Assembly (NCBI GenBank): GCA_963576735.1
Contig: OY755181.1
Location: 17,125,261-17,189,260 of the forward strand
Reading direction: 5' to 3'
DNA: 64,000 nt
Source: Bedellia somnulentella
Lineage: Eukaryota; Arthropoda; Insecta; Lepidoptera; Bedelliidae
This document shows positions 1 through 11,428 of the stretch, one piece after another. The notes beneath the pieces are model-generated. The model saw nothing but the letters and a program-made list of their open reading frames with translations, was not told the DNA's origin and did not search any database. The translations under genes and the position numbers were made by a program. Each line of letters opens with the position of its first letter. Position 1 is the stretch's first letter.

Positions 1-85
1 TATGCAGAATACTTAAGCTAGTGGATGTTTCTATACCAAATTCCTGCTTCCCTCTAGAATTGACTTTCATAACAATATGATAATT

Positions 86-337
86 GCCGTGTAGTGTCGG
101 CTTAGAAGGCACTACCCCGTTTCTACCGATGGGTGTACGTAAGAGGCGACTAACGGTATTGGGGCTTTTAAGGGATTTTTGGGCGATGCGGCTGGAGACC
201 CATCACCAACAACCTTTACTTTACCATCCTTTCCCAACTCAATTTTCCAAATGTGGCTGAGGAATTTCTAATTCCTTAGCTCTGGCTACCCCTTCTAGGG
301 ATTTATAGCCGTGAGTATATGTATGTATGTATGTATG
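86..337 (+). mobile_element. family A SINE-like element
   Basis: Starts GTGTAGTGTCGGCTTAGAA and ends GCCGTGAGTATATGTATG repeats, about 250 bp. Many copies in this window start at the same base, which fits a SINE better than random 5' truncation of a LINE. No clear A/B boxes were seen. Confidence 0.75.
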
Positions 338-397
338 ATAATTAAATTAAAATACTTAAAATTTGTAGAATGACATACAGTACAATCAGTAGCGGAA

Positions 398-492
398 GAC
401 CTGGGCAGAAATTGCAGACAGTACCAATAGCTCATAGTCCTTTAGAACCTGATACATCTGCCGAGTTACTACCAAACAAACACCTGTAGGTG
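398..492 (+). pseudogene. decayed partial copy of the 719-1024 ORF
   Basis: Matches 832-925 closely (ACCTGGGCAGAAATTGCAGA versus GCCTGGGCAGACATCTGCAG, then CATAGTCCTTTAGAACCTGA in both). The reading frame breaks at CTGTAG. Confidence 0.6.
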
Positions 493-718
493 TTTCTACT
501 CACTATATGTGATGCTGTAAATTCAAAAATGTGTAACCAAACCTTCAAAGTTAGAAAATCCTCAGCTATTTCTGGAAGTTTAGCGGGGAAAAGCCATTTC
601 ATCATCAATTTCAGTACCATTATATCACTTGAAGAACCCCAAAAGTCGCCTTTATCGACGCATAAAGCTATAAAAACTACAAAATAGATCCTAAATTCTT
701 ATTTTCTCAGTTGTTACC

Positions 719-1024
719 ATGCTGAATCTCAACTTCCCACTTAAATTTAAAAAACACATACAAAATACACAAAACAATTTCCAGAACGACATCCATTCCG
801 TAGCCGAAGAAGCCAACGACAAACACCTAACAGCCTGGGCAGACATCTGCAGACAATACCAGTTAGCTCATAGTCCTTTAGAACCTGATACATCGGCCGA
901 GTTACTACTCAACAAGCATCTTTGGTTGGACGGAGAACGAGTGAAGAGTACCGGGTTTGAAATTAGTGTGAGGAAACCTACGGTTCAGTTGCTTACCGAG
1001 GTTAGTGGTACTTGGAATTTTTAA
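719..1024 (+). CDS. unrecognised 101-aa ORF, possibly a repeat remnant
   Basis: Open frame with Met start and TAA stop; contains ADICRQYQLAHSPLEPDTSA and a WLDGERVKSTGF stretch. I do not recognise a family. A partial second copy of its middle lies 430 bp upstream (398-492), with stops, and a palindromic element starts 7 bp after the stop. Both facts suggest it belongs to a decayed repeat or pseudogene. Confidence 0.3.
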   Translation: MLNLNFPLKFKKHIQNTQNNFQNDIHSVAEEANDKHLTAWADICRQYQLAHSPLEPDTSAELLLNKHLWLDGERVKSTGFEISVRKPTVQLLTEVSGTWNF

Positions 1025-1030
1025 TTTTAA

Positions 1031-1475
1031 GCAAAATTTAGGCTTATTCCGTTTATCCACCCTAAAAAATCCTCCCTAAGGCGGATATTCGGAAACGCGT
1101 GTCCGTCTATCCACCCTGAACGGGGTGGATATCCGGAATGCATATAATATGATTCTTCCGATTTTCTACCCTGCCTACGTACAGTCATATACAGAAAAAA
1201 GACCCTAAGTTTGTAAGATATTTTTATTTAAACTGTAAGTAAGAAAGTCGGTATGTTTATCTTAAGTATTTTAATGTTCACGACGTTCCTTGGACCCATT
1301 TTGTGTTGTGTATGTTTCTGTAAATTACTGTACTTGGGGTAAAAAATCGGAAGAACCATATTATATGCATTCCGAATATCCACCCCGTTCAGGGTGGATA
1401 GACGGACACGCGTTTCCGAATATCCGCCTTAGGGAGGATTTTTTAGGGTGGATAAACGGAATAAGCCAAAATTTA
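1031..1475. mobile_element. fold-back element (long palindrome)
   Basis: Arms about 1035-1171 and 1333-1472 are near-perfect inverted copies (GGCTTATTCCGTTTATCCAC... and its complement near 1450). Each arm has internal sub-hairpins (CCACCCTGAACGGGGTGG). The loop, 1172-1332, is unrelated sequence. Confidence 0.8.
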
Positions 1476-1554
1476 TGCCAAATGTAGGTCTTACGGTGCT
1501 AAAAACTTGGAAATAACCTGACATCAGAATGACTGACCATTGTATTCCTTAGAT

Positions 1555-1790
1555 ACATACATACAAATACTCATGTCCTTAAAGCCCAAAGTGGTAGCCA
1601 GAGCTTCAGAGCCAGAAACTCAGCCACAGTTGGAAGTTGATAGGGGACAAGATGGTAGAAATAAAGTATTGTTGGTAATGGGTCTCCAACCGCATCACCC
1701 AAACATCACTTGCCCCATACCCCTTAGTCGCCTCTTAGAATACCTGTGGGTAGAAAGGTTAGTGACATTCTAGGCTGGCACTGCACAGCA
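1555..1790 (-). mobile_element. family A element, minus strand
   Basis: Reverse-complement family A: ACATACATAC tail, GCCAGAGCTTCAGAGCC, then GGCTGGCACTGCACAGC at its 5' end. Confidence 0.7.
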
Positions 1791-3336
1791 AATAAACTAT
1801 CCCTGGATATGTTTCTTAGCTTCTTGGTAGTAAATAAGGTTTGATTCCATAATATATATTGACCCTTTATTAAGACCCTATATCCCAATGATTATATACA
1901 AATTTACCCATCTTTATTATATTATAAATCAACACCTCTAGGGGAGAGCTTCATCCCTCTCATAAACACAGATCACTTACTACCTTTTTCTATACATCAT
2001 AGTCCATAATTTAAATACGCCATTCAACCACCCAAGGATGTAAATTTATTTCTTATTGCTCACTTACATATAAAATTTAGAAATCGTACGTACAAAACAT
2101 AAACATGTTTATAAACTGAAATTGTACAAACAGTATTTTGAAAAAAATGAAAAAATGTGAATGTAAAGAGTTTCTTTGTTGCTTCTTCTCTTTACGAACA
2201 CCTTCCGAAGCAACGGATTAACGATTAATTTAAAACTTTGACGTTCAAAAAATGTTAGTATTTAACTTTATTTTGAAAAATAAACTTTTTGACTTTTGAC
2301 TTTTTTTTTTTTGACAAAGTTGAGCGCCCCCTCCCCATATTATCCCTGTAGATATGATTTTTTTTGTTCATTATAACAGAGTATATTCATCAAGGCCCAT
2401 TTCTATACAACAAAAAAATTACAAAATTACATATAATCTTCAAACTCCCTTTTTCACCCCCTCAGGGGTGATCTCCTGGGAGAAAGCAACCCCTGTACTA
2501 AAATCCAAGTTTATTTATATTGTGTGTGTTTAGACTGTGCGTTGATTTCTACATCAGTGAGTCAATTTTGCCTTTCATATATGCAGATTAGTTTGTTTCA
2601 AAGAAAGGAGAAGAGTAGGAATTTCGAGTAGCTTCCATCATACCCGGATACAAAAGGTTAAGCACCAATAAGAGTTACCAATATTGTATGAAAATAATTT
2701 ATATATTCTTTTTATTTTCAGGTACTTGAAGACCATGCATCGCTGAATCTGTTTCCCAAACAATTACTATTATAACTTACTTCCAAGTAGTATATTGATT
2801 GGTTCATATAAAACACAACCATTTACAATTCCAAAGTAATTATGGACCGTAAAACAATATTCCGTTCTTAAAATTATAATTTTAGTCATTTTATAAGTTA
2901 TAAGGTGCATTTTTTTTACATTAATGTCGAAAGTAAAAATCTCGAATTTCATATTACTGCAATTAAGTTAACGTTACGGTCACAATGCAATCTAACTCAT
3001 TCATTCACCATGCCGTTCAGTCATTCAATAGCGTCTCACTTGGTGATTGATATATGTAGATACCTTGTGTTTTAAAATATTCCAAATTTATTTGAACAAG
3101 GGAAAACGAACATATTATAAATTTTCATACAGATTTTTTTGAACTCACTCATGACCAAGATTGGTTTTTGTATCGGAAAACATTCAGAAGGTTTAAAATG
3201 TATTTTTTGTGTATATGAAATACAACACTTTCTTTTTGTTCAGATTTAAATAGATCTTATTTTATTGAATAGGTTCTCTTCTAACCTTAACCAAGTTTTA
3301 AAATTTATTGATGATTATGATATTACTGATAAAATA
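1791..3336. other. AT-rich stretch, no gene recognised
   Basis: No supported coding frame. The segment near 2239-2310 (ACTTTTTGACTTTTGACTTT) also occurs at 38640-38710, so it holds part of a dispersed repeat. Confidence 0.5.
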
Positions 3337-3862
3337 GAATAAATAAAGGAAAGAAAAACCTCGACACAGGCGGGAATCGGCTACCCGAGGTCGCGGGGTC
3401 AGCTGCCGAACTGTCTTCTAACTGCTCGTCAATGACTCGTGTTGAGTCGAAACGCGTCGCATGTTTGTGGTTGCCTGTGGTTTTCATTGCGGGTGTGTGT
3501 GTGGTGCATTGTCTGCTTTTCGATTTCTTGTAAGTGGAAGGGCGGGCGGTGCACAGTGCATGTTGCATGAAGACTGCAGGTATTATTTAGCGGAATTAAG
3601 CGAAGAAATTTATTAATAGTATTTATTAGTAATCTCAATAAACTTGGGGGGCAAAAGTGAAGTGCCAAATTTCTTAAAAGCTATGAGTCTAATGCATAGT
3701 TTTGGAAAGTACATGGGTGAATGGAAGTCATTAGGGAGATCTTACTTCAGACCTGGTCTTGAAATTACCAACATACATACATACAAATGGATTGTCGAGG
3801 TTTTTCTTTCCTTTATTTATTCTTTATTTATCAGTAATAACCCCCATGAGGTTTTCATGGAC
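3337..3862. mobile_element. family C element, disrupted
   Basis: Left arm AATAAATAAAGGAAAGAAAA with a CGACACAGGCGGGAATCGG tRNA-like 3' half at 3341-3385; inverted right arm TTTTTCTTTCCTTTATTTAT near 3802-3822, then CCCATGAGGTTTTCATG. About 400 bp of GC-richer unassigned sequence sits between the arms. Confidence 0.6.
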
Positions 3863-3875
3863 AAAAAAGATTAAA

Positions 3876-4968
3876 TTATGATATTACCCAAATGAAAAGT
3901 CTATACTTATGACTGTTTACATTTTTTTTGTAAGTCTTATTATTTTTTTATTTCATTGAAAATTAAAATATTTATCAACCTCATGGTTTGCCTATATGTG
4001 CCTATAGAAAAAAATGTATGCATAAATATGAGTAAATTGTCTTGTAACATTTTTATCTTCTTAGTTGAATTAAAGAGCAATGTTACTTATATTCATTAAT
4101 TTCAACGTTTAGTTGATTTGTCTCAATATACGTATATATAAAAATGAATGATCACAATATTAGTCATAGTTTTAGGAAACAGTCATAAATAAATCTTAGT
4201 TTTTAATTGTTATTATAACATGGTTTTTTATACTTCAAAATAAACAACTAGCAAGAAAGATAAAAGACGTCTAGAAAATAAAGACAATTCCCAAAAGATT
4301 TTCCAGGACTAGGTTAGGAAGATTTTAAATTTGCGTATTCGACAAAGTATACATCCCTTTTTCTCACTAAGTAAAGGAAGACTTTCTTAACCAAAATAAA
4401 CAACATTATTTTTTTAATTTAAGACGAAATTATAATCTAGAAAACTACTCTATTTCTCATAAAATAGGGTTTATAGATTGCAAAAATGCCCTATTTTTCA
4501 TATATAGACGATAAAATCAGTTGGTAGCTACATGCTGATTTCCATTAACTTAAGATAACAATGTCTTCATCTTAGTTTGAATCTGAATATATTTAGTTCC
4601 TACCGATTCATGTACTTTAATAAACCGTAAGTCTTTCGACTGGTATATGCTTTACAATATTTCAATCCGCTATCGTTTTTGTAATCATTCTGACTCTTGA
4701 ATTATGGTTTTAATATGTTAAATGTTTTTTTTTTATCATTTTAGTTATATATAACTATATATAACCTCGTATACGAATAAATAATTAAATGTGGCATGTC
4801 AATAAAAGTTTACATACTGTGATAGCTTTAAGCAAGTCATCATGTCTTATGAAGTTTACTTCCTGTACTGTACTTATATAGCTTTGACCCTTCTATTTAC
4901 CCATTTTGACATGTAATCTGACAAGAATACGTATATTCCAGATCTTATATTGAATAAATTTAGTAGTA
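3876..4968. other. AT-rich stretch, nothing recognised
   Basis: No ORF with family similarity and no repeat boundary seen. Confidence 0.4.
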
Positions 4969-5229
4969 TATAACCTTGCCTTAGACCCTTTATAAGGCGG
5001 AAGAATTAAAAAAAACGTATTTAGATTCTTTTTAATTACTTTTTAAGATGAATGTGTTTTACAATCTGAGATTATTATTTAGTAAATTTTCTACACATTA
5101 ACCTTTATAAGACAAAAGCAGAGGCAAAATGGTTGCTATCATGATCTCGACCTTAAGTATCTTTAAAAAGAATTTTAAGATTTTTTTTTTAATTCTTCTG
5201 CCTTATAAAGGGTCTAAGGCAAGGTTATA
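4969..5229. mobile_element. TIR MITE, 261 bp
   Basis: About 45-bp inverted ends (TATAACCTTGCCTTAGACCC at left; GGGTCTAAGGCAAGGTTATA at right). A 45-bp internal piece (AAGATGAATGTGTTTTACAA...) recurs at 6176-6220. Confidence 0.8.
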
Positions 5230-5647
5230 GTAGCATGATAATCGCTTAACCTTGTGCCTCATAACACTGCATAAATGCGGTGCTATTTCTTATATAGTAT
5301 ATTGCACGAGAAATCGTAATAAAAAGGTTGGAAACTCCCAAAGGTACATTATGCTAAGTAACTGCAGTACGTACACCCACACTCTTGCATACGTCTATTG
5401 TATGCAAAATAATGTAATAACTCGTGTGTGCGTGGAAGAAAGCAATGTAATTGGTCAACCCACACTTTCACACTGTAGTTAGCTAGTTAAACAAATATGA
5501 TCTTTACTCTAATATTCATATGGACCATTCATGTATTTACTGTAACTTGGAGCGTGTGCCCTTTCTAACCTCTTTTTATGTGCTCTGTTTACAGTGACAA
5601 TACATTCAAGTGTCTTAATAATGCTTATGGCTTTTTTATGATATAAT

Positions 5648-5912
5648 TCGAAATTGCCGTGTAGTGTGGGCTTAGAATAACACTACCCCATTTCTACCCG
5701 TGGGTGATCGTAAGAGGCGACTAAGGGTATAGGGGCTTTTTAAGTGATTTTTGGGCGATGTAGTTAGAGACCCGTCACCAAAAATATTTATTATTACCAT
5801 CTTTTCCCCAATTAACTTCCAAAAGTGGCTGAGGCATTTCTCATTCCAAAGCTCTGGATACCCCGTTAAGGGATTTAAAGCCGTGAGTATATGTATGTAT
5901 GTAATTAGAGAA
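5648..5912 (+). mobile_element. family A element
   Basis: CCGTGTAGTGTGGGCTTAGA start and GCCGTGAGTATATGTATG end. Confidence 0.75.
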
Positions 5913-6650
5913 ATTAGATTTGAATCTTTGTATTTATAAAACTAATAATAATTAGAAAGCCTGGTTCGTATTTTCTTATATAATAGCTTCATGTCTTTTG
6001 GCCATAACGAATTATATGAATCTAATTGCTTAGCGAATAATTATTTTTAATTACATGTTGAATTTTAGTTGTTCTAAAGAACAGTTGATTTTAAAAGTTG
6101 AACAAATATGATTTGATGTTATGAATTTTATTACATTTTCAGTTATTTTCCTTAATTATATTTATTACCTATATAAGATGAATGTGTTTTACAATCTGAG
6201 ATTATTATTTAGTAAATTCGTGTATATGTTATGATGAAAAATCGCATTGTTAAATTAATCTAAGAAACTTGGATTAAGCCTTGTATTGACAATAAAAATT
6301 CACTCCTAGAAATACATTCCTTAAGAGTATTTGACTGAAGTATGTACTGTCAATTTAATAGATTTTGTAAAAGGAATCGGTGTAAGATAAAACTGTTTCA
6401 GAAAATAACAAAATCATTGTCTTTTCTTTTAAAAAGTATGTAATTCTTAAGAGATGATCAAATATGTGCATTTAGCATTAGCTTATTGATTTCATTTGTG
6501 GAACTCCATTGTAATCTAATAAATGCTTTAAGTACAATTGTTTTTTTCTTATTTTCTTTTTACTGTTTCGCTAACCTAATCTTACCTCTCGTGACATTAA
6601 ATCATCATGATTTCTCCCACCTATTTTGAATCTTGAATGTGAAAGGATAT
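5913..6650. other. AT-rich stretch, no gene recognised
   Basis: Only the 45-bp fragment at 6176-6220, shared with the 4969-5229 MITE interior, was noted. Confidence 0.4.
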
Positions 6651-6654
6651 ATCC

Positions 6655-6822
6655 AATACACCTGCCAGAAAGCGTAACAGGACTGCCTATCACGTAAATA
6701 CACTTTACAAGCAAAACGAAGGTACTCCGAACATCAAGTGACAATGTCACTCGTCGTAAGTATTAATAAGTGAGGTACTCATGCCACCTCTCCGGATATA
6801 TACGGCGTGAACATTTGACGTG
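6655..6822 (+). mobile_element. family B SINE 3' fragment, decayed
   Basis: Ordered matches to family B: CCTGCC, TATCACGTAAATACACT, GGTACTCCGAACATCAAGTG and TATACGGCGTGAACATTTG near the end. Confidence 0.55.
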
Positions 6823-7163
6823 ACAAAGGCGTTCGACACAGTCTGGCGCAATGGTCTGCTATATCTAGCTCTAGGCTAAGATTATGTGTGTGTTGTGTGT
6901 GTGTGTGTATGCGAGTGCATGTGTATTGAAACTAGTTCTAAGTTATTTTTAAGTGTAAGTAGTCTTAAGGTTTGGTCAGAGCTGAAAATCGGAGCTATCT
7001 GCTTGTAGTGGATAGACCGAGCTCTGTACCATTTTGTCTTTTATTTTGCTGTTATATACTATTGTTCGCTTTGTTAATACTTCTTTCTTATTGTTTGTTG
7101 TCATGGCACCATTTTTTTGTATGTGTTAAAGACAAATAAAATCTTTTATTATTATTATATAAG
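6815..7163 (+). mobile_element. LINE 3' fragment with RT motif A remnant
   Basis: About 6818-6872 reads VTKAFDTVWRNGLLYLALG, a reverse-transcriptase motif A peptide. It is joined to a 3'-UTR-like tail with GT repeats, AATAAAAT-type signal and (TTA)n end. Most of the ORF is missing. Confidence 0.6.
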
Positions 7164-7174
7164 TTATGCCAGAC

Positions 7175-8436
7175 AACATAGTATTTTCTAAGACTTTCAC
7201 GATTGCACATTATACTTAAAACAACTTTTGACTTTCGGATATTTTAATCGCGTGTAATTACATTATTTTTAAAGCCCGACGTTTCGAAAACTTGTCAGTT
7301 ATCATGGTCACGGGAAGACTGAGGTGTTATTTGTCATTATACAGTACTATAAAATTATTAATACTAATACTACCTTCACAAAATTTAAGTTACATTTGCG
7401 TTTAGTATTTACTAAGTACAAAAAGAGCTAATGTTATCTGGAGTCTTGCTAGTGTTCTTCCCTTGCTTGGTTGTGTTAATGATTAGGTCCCAAGCAGGTG
7501 GTAATTGCCAACCATCATCAAGTTTGGGTGTTTCTTTATTTCAATAGATTCGCGTATCATTCTAGGTATCAATCGATTCTCTTTTGCTAGAATTGTAGGT
7601 TTGTCAAAACGCATGTGGTGGTTTGGCTTATCGAAGGTGTGTTCACACAAAGCAGATCTTCCAGGACGCCTATTCTTCATATCAGCAATATGTTCTTTTA
7701 CGCGAGTAGCTACACTACGCTTTGTTTGACCGATGTATGAAGGACCACACTCACAGTCTAGTTTATAAACACCTGCATTTTGTAAAGGGATCTGACATTT
7801 GATAGGTCTTAAAAAGTGACCTATCTTTTGGTGCGGCTTGAAGTAGGTCTTAATGGAAGCACGCTGTAACACAGTACTAATTTTGTCTGTTACACCCTTT
7901 ACGAAAGGTAGAGTTGCAGGGAGTCTTTCGACAGTAGGTAGCCCCGCCAACATCACCGCTCCTCCGATAAACCACCTACTGTCTTTCATGCATCGGTCAA
8001 ACAAGACGTAGTGTAGCTACTCGCGTAAAAGAACATATTTTGACAAACCTACAATTCTAGCAAAAGAGAATCGATTGATACCTAGAATGATACGCGAATC
8101 TATTGAAATAAAGAAACACCCAAACTTCAATAGAGATGATACCACCTGCTTGGAACCCAATCATTAACACAACCAAGCAAGGGAAGAACACCAGCAAGAC
8201 TCCAGATAACATTAGCTCTTTTTGTACTTAGCAAATATTAAACGCAAATGTAACTTAAATTTTGTGAAGGTAGTTAGTATTAATAATTTTATAGTACTGT
8301 ATAGTGACAAATAACACCTCAGTCTTCCCGTGACCATGATAACTGAAAAGTTTTCGAAACGTCGTCGGGCTTTGAAAAAAACCATGTAATAAACACGCGA
8401 TTAAAATATCCGAAAGTCAAAAGTTGTTTTAATTAC
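7175..8436. mobile_element. Penelope-like element, inverted-arm insertion
   Basis: The outer ~300-bp arms (about 7220-7500 and 8145-8430) are inverted copies, and the inner parts are two opposed copies of the GIY-YIG region; the plus copy starts near 8010 and is deleted for part of the domain. The 9-bp direct repeat ATGCCAGAC at 7166-7174 and 8437-8445 marks one insertion event. Both arms carry a TGATAA...CGAAACGTC motif reminiscent of the hammerhead ribozymes known from Penelope elements. Confidence 0.85.
7483..8004 (-). CDS. Penelope-like GIY-YIG endonuclease domain (C-terminal fragment)
   Basis: Open frame of 173 aa. LPFVKGVTDKIS (about 32-43) is the usual link after the Penelope reverse transcriptase. 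The GIY-YIG motif is GVYKLDC (78-84) with SYIGQT (89-94); the Arg is in TRVKEH and the Glu in MIRESIEI. The domain nicks target DNA in this retroelement class. The reverse transcriptase is absent, so the copy cannot move alone. Confidence 0.85.
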   Translation of the reverse strand: MFDRCMKDSRWFIGGAVMLAGLPTVERLPATLPFVKGVTDKISTVLQRASIKTYFKPHQKIGHFLRPIKCQIPLQNAGVYKLDCECGPSYIGQTKRSVATRVKEHIADMKNRRPGRSALCEHTFDKPNHHMRFDKPTILAKENRLIPRMIRESIEIKKHPNLMMVGNYHLLGT

Positions 8437-8445
8437 ATGCCAGAC

Positions 8446-8931
8446 CAGCTTGTGGCCATAGACAGTAACATCATCGAGTCGTCGTTCTACTTCAGAGTAG
8501 ACGATGCCCTCTCACAAAACCATTCGATACTTCATTACTATGACCATGATTTATTAAAAATGATCATTATGATAAAAATGCTGAAGAGAATAGGCCTTAA
8601 AATGTATTAGGAACTTTGCGAAAGTAACTATGGTAAAGCACCATGGTCTAGGATAGAACCACACATACCCTCATTAATTTTATTGTGGAACGGCCTGTTT
8701 AAGTAGTATATAAAAATGGGTAATTTTGATTTGTTATAAACTTTAGTAAATCTGGTAGTTTTATAGCTAAAACGATTCACGCCATTATTTCCTATTTTGG
8801 TAGGCATGTAACCAAGGCTTCAGATTCTCAGTGAAGAGCATAAAACAGAAACATTGGTGAAACTACCTACAGCGCACTCCTAACCATGTATTAAACGCAG
8901 CGATTGATCTTTAATCCCATTGGATGACTCA
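8446..8931. other. stretch with no recognised gene
   Basis: A 60-aa frame beginning MPDQLVAIDSN overlaps the target-site duplication; no family recognised. Confidence 0.35.
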
Positions 8932-9069
8932 CCCACACCTAATAGCATCTCACTCAGTTCACACATCGCGGTATCGAACAGTTTAATTTTCTTTAAAACC
9001 ATTAAAACCATTTATTTAGTCGTATATACAAAGTTTTACTACGTGATGGGGTTTACTGGCTAGTATAAA

Positions 9070-9579
9070 TCGGTATGCAAGGTGTTTTTTGTATTTATTA
9101 AATATTTTTATTCGATAGCAAACACGAAAATATAAGACTAATTTTAATATTTTTCATCGACAGGCAAATGAAGCGAAATGTTTAATGAAAATATTGCTGA
9201 TTGCTAAACATTTCACGGATTAGTAATCTCAAATGAAATTATTACGATAATATACTAAACATACCTATGAATTTCGATATTTTATTAATAAACAGCAAAA
9301 ACAAATGTGTTTGAAGGTCAAACACTGTTACAGTTTTTTGATAAAATAACAGTCGTCTTAGCTTTATTTGATCTAGTTTGGGAGACACGACAAAAATGTT
9401 TGTAAAAAGTCGCCAAATTCCAAATCTAAATTGTGTTATATATAATTTATATATATTTCAAATGTATTAACTAAAGGCAAATAAATATTTTTTTTATTTA
9501 ATTTCAAGAAAATATTGTTTAAAAACATCTCGAAATGGTTCCCTAATCAGCATTACTTTAGTAAAACTTTGGGTACCGA
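9070..9579 (+). mobile_element. family D TIR element
   Basis: Left TCGGTATGCAAGG, right TTGGGTACCGA; interior matches 12591-14466 and 39268-39758 plus, and 25401-25857 minus. It gives the empty site for the hAT insertion in the second copy. Confidence 0.7.
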
Positions 9580-9706
9580 ATTGATGGAGTGTGCACAAAC
9601 TTTTCACTTTATAAAATATCCACCTATACTCACGGCTAATATTCTAAACAAAGCAAGCTAGACCAGTGGAATTCACTTAATGTTTACATCATAGAGGCAT
9701 ACATAT

Positions 9707-9954
9707 GTTGTGTAGTGTCGGCTTAGAATAGCACTACCCCATTTTTCCGGTGGGTATACGTAAGATGCGACTAACCGTGTTGGGGCTTTAAAGGATTTTT
9801 GGGCGATGCGGTTGGAGACCCATCACCAACAACCTTTATATTACTATCTTTTCCCTCACTAAAATTTCCAAAAGTAGCTGAGGAATTTTTAATTCCTTAG
9901 CTCTGGCTACCCCTACTAGGGATCTATAGCCGTGAGTATATGTATGTATGCATA
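9707..9954 (+). mobile_element. family A element
   Basis: GTGTAGTGTCGGCTTAGAAT start, CGTGAGTATATGTATGTATG end. The duplicated locus copy is at 14598-14850. Confidence 0.75.
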
Positions 9955-10188
9955 CAATGATACAATAAATCATCTTCGATTTATATGTTTATTTTATTTC
10001 AGTAACATTTTCCAAGAAAACCTCGTCGGGAAACATAGTAAAATAAAAAAGGAATAACATTAAAATTTCGTTTATTAAAAAAACAGCTTACTTATTGCAC
10101 ACAATATACAATCATTTAAGTCTTCCCGAGCACATAGGGTACAGCTACTCACACCTATTAATCCAAGGGGTTATTGAGCAAACTTCGG

Positions 10189-10254
10189 TCACATGACCAC
10201 GTGGTCATTTCCTATTTGGCAGTCCTTCGTCAATGGAACTATCACTACTTGGAT
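10189..10254 (-). pseudogene. duplicate of terminal coding exon (exon 14) of the BTBD17-like gene
   Basis: Identical coding bases to 15085-15150, with the acceptor TTTTTTCAG and stop TGA kept. The AATAAA that follows the stop in the nearer copy is AATAAC here, so this copy may be the inferior 3' end. A second AATAAA lies further downstream in both copies. Confidence 0.75.
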
Positions 10255-10364
10255 CTGAAAAAATAACGAGACAAGTTAATTTATAATTTGGTATAGGTAT
10301 TATAACATACATATCCGTCTTAAAAGTAATGGCGTTATTATAATTATTAATTTTAATTATTGTA

Positions 10365-10593
10365 GCTGTGTGGTGTCAGCTTAGAATAGCACTAGGTAAG
10401 AGGCGACTAACGGTATTGGGGCCTTTAAGGGATTTTTTTGCGATGCGGTTGGACACCCATCACCAACAACCTTTATTTTACCATCTTTTCCCCAAACAAC
10501 TTTCCAAAGGTGGCTGAGGAATTTCTCATTCCTTAGCTCTGGCTACCCCATCTAGGGATTTATAGCCGTGAGTATATGTATGTATGTATGTAA
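10365..10593 (+). mobile_element. family A element with internal deletion
   Basis: Starts GCTGTGTGGTGTCAGCTTAG, lacks the CCCCATTTCTTCC stretch, ends CGTGAGTATATGTATGTATG. The orthologous copy at 18105 keeps the deleted stretch, so the deletion postdates the duplication. Confidence 0.75.
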
Positions 10594-10612
10594 TTATCTT
10601 ACTTTTACAACA

Positions 10613-10915
10613 ACAACCGTGATAGCTCAGTAGATAGAATACCGCTTATCGTGCAGACGATGAGAGTTCAAATCCCGGGTCGGGCCTACACCAATTTGTC
10701 TTTTCTAAAGACATATGGGAGGTTAATTTATCATGGTTGTTAACGGTGAGGAAAAACATCGTGAGGAAACCCACATGGCTAAGTTGTACTCAGTCATGTC
10801 ACAGTGTATTCGTACAAAAACTGTAATAGGCCTGCCCCCTACCTGGTACTGGTAGGTACTCTGAACACCAAGTGACAAAGTCACGTGATGTTCAGAAGTA
10901 TAAGTACCTCTGCCA
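10613..10915 (+). mobile_element. family B SINE
   Basis: tRNA-like head with A-box-like TAGCTCAGTAGATAG and B-box-like AGTTCAAATCCC, then the family body and ATGTTCAGAAGTA near the 3' end. The tail is lost. Confidence 0.75.
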
Positions 10916-10952
10916 ACCCCTTCGTTTGATTGAAATTTAATTGGAATCTTAC

Positions 10953-11034
10953 TCTTAGTTGGTCAGCGTTTGGTCCCAGCAAATGTTTGGGCTCGTCAGT
11001 GACGTTGCAACAACAATCACAATTTACACACCGC
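10953..11034 (-). pseudogene. duplicate of penultimate coding exon (exon 13) of the BTBD17-like gene
   Basis: Same 82-bp exon as 18700-18781, with acceptor CAG and donor GTAAGA retained and the same reading (RCVNCDCCCNVTDEP...). The visible coding difference is synonymous (AAC versus AAT). It lies in copy 1 of the segmental duplication, downstream of the nearer copy on the minus strand. It could be an alternative 3' end or a silent duplicate. Confidence 0.75.
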
Positions 11035-11173
11035 CTGAAAACAATAGTGAAATGTTAGTGTAAACCAAATATTCGGTTCCGTAGATGATATTTTGAGCTG
11101 AATTCTTATAATATTTTGCATTTCTTCTTTCACTCTAACTAGGTTCTCACTGAAAATTAGTATTGTTAAACTA

Positions 11174-11428
11174 GTTGCCGTGTAGTGTCGGCTTAGAATA
11201 ACACTACCCCATTTCTACCCGTGGGTGATAGTAAGAGGCGACTAAGGGTATAGGGGCTTTTTAAGTGATTTTGGGCGATGTGGTTGGAGACCCGTCACCA
11301 AAAACATTTATTATTACCATTTTTTCCCCAATCAACTTCCAAAAGTGGCTGAGGAATTTCTCATTCCAAAGCTCTGGCTACCCCGTTAAGGGATTTATAG
11401 CCGTGAGTATATGTATGTATGTATGTTA
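11174..11428 (+). mobile_element. family A element
   Basis: CCGTGTAGTGTCGGCTTAG start; CGTGAGTATATGTATGTATG end. Absent from the matching site in copy 2, where family A elements sit elsewhere. Confidence 0.75.

Noticed and set aside
3323..3668. Two minus-strand frames of about 80 aa
   Set aside because: They overlap each other and a disrupted family C element; no family resemblance or splice context.
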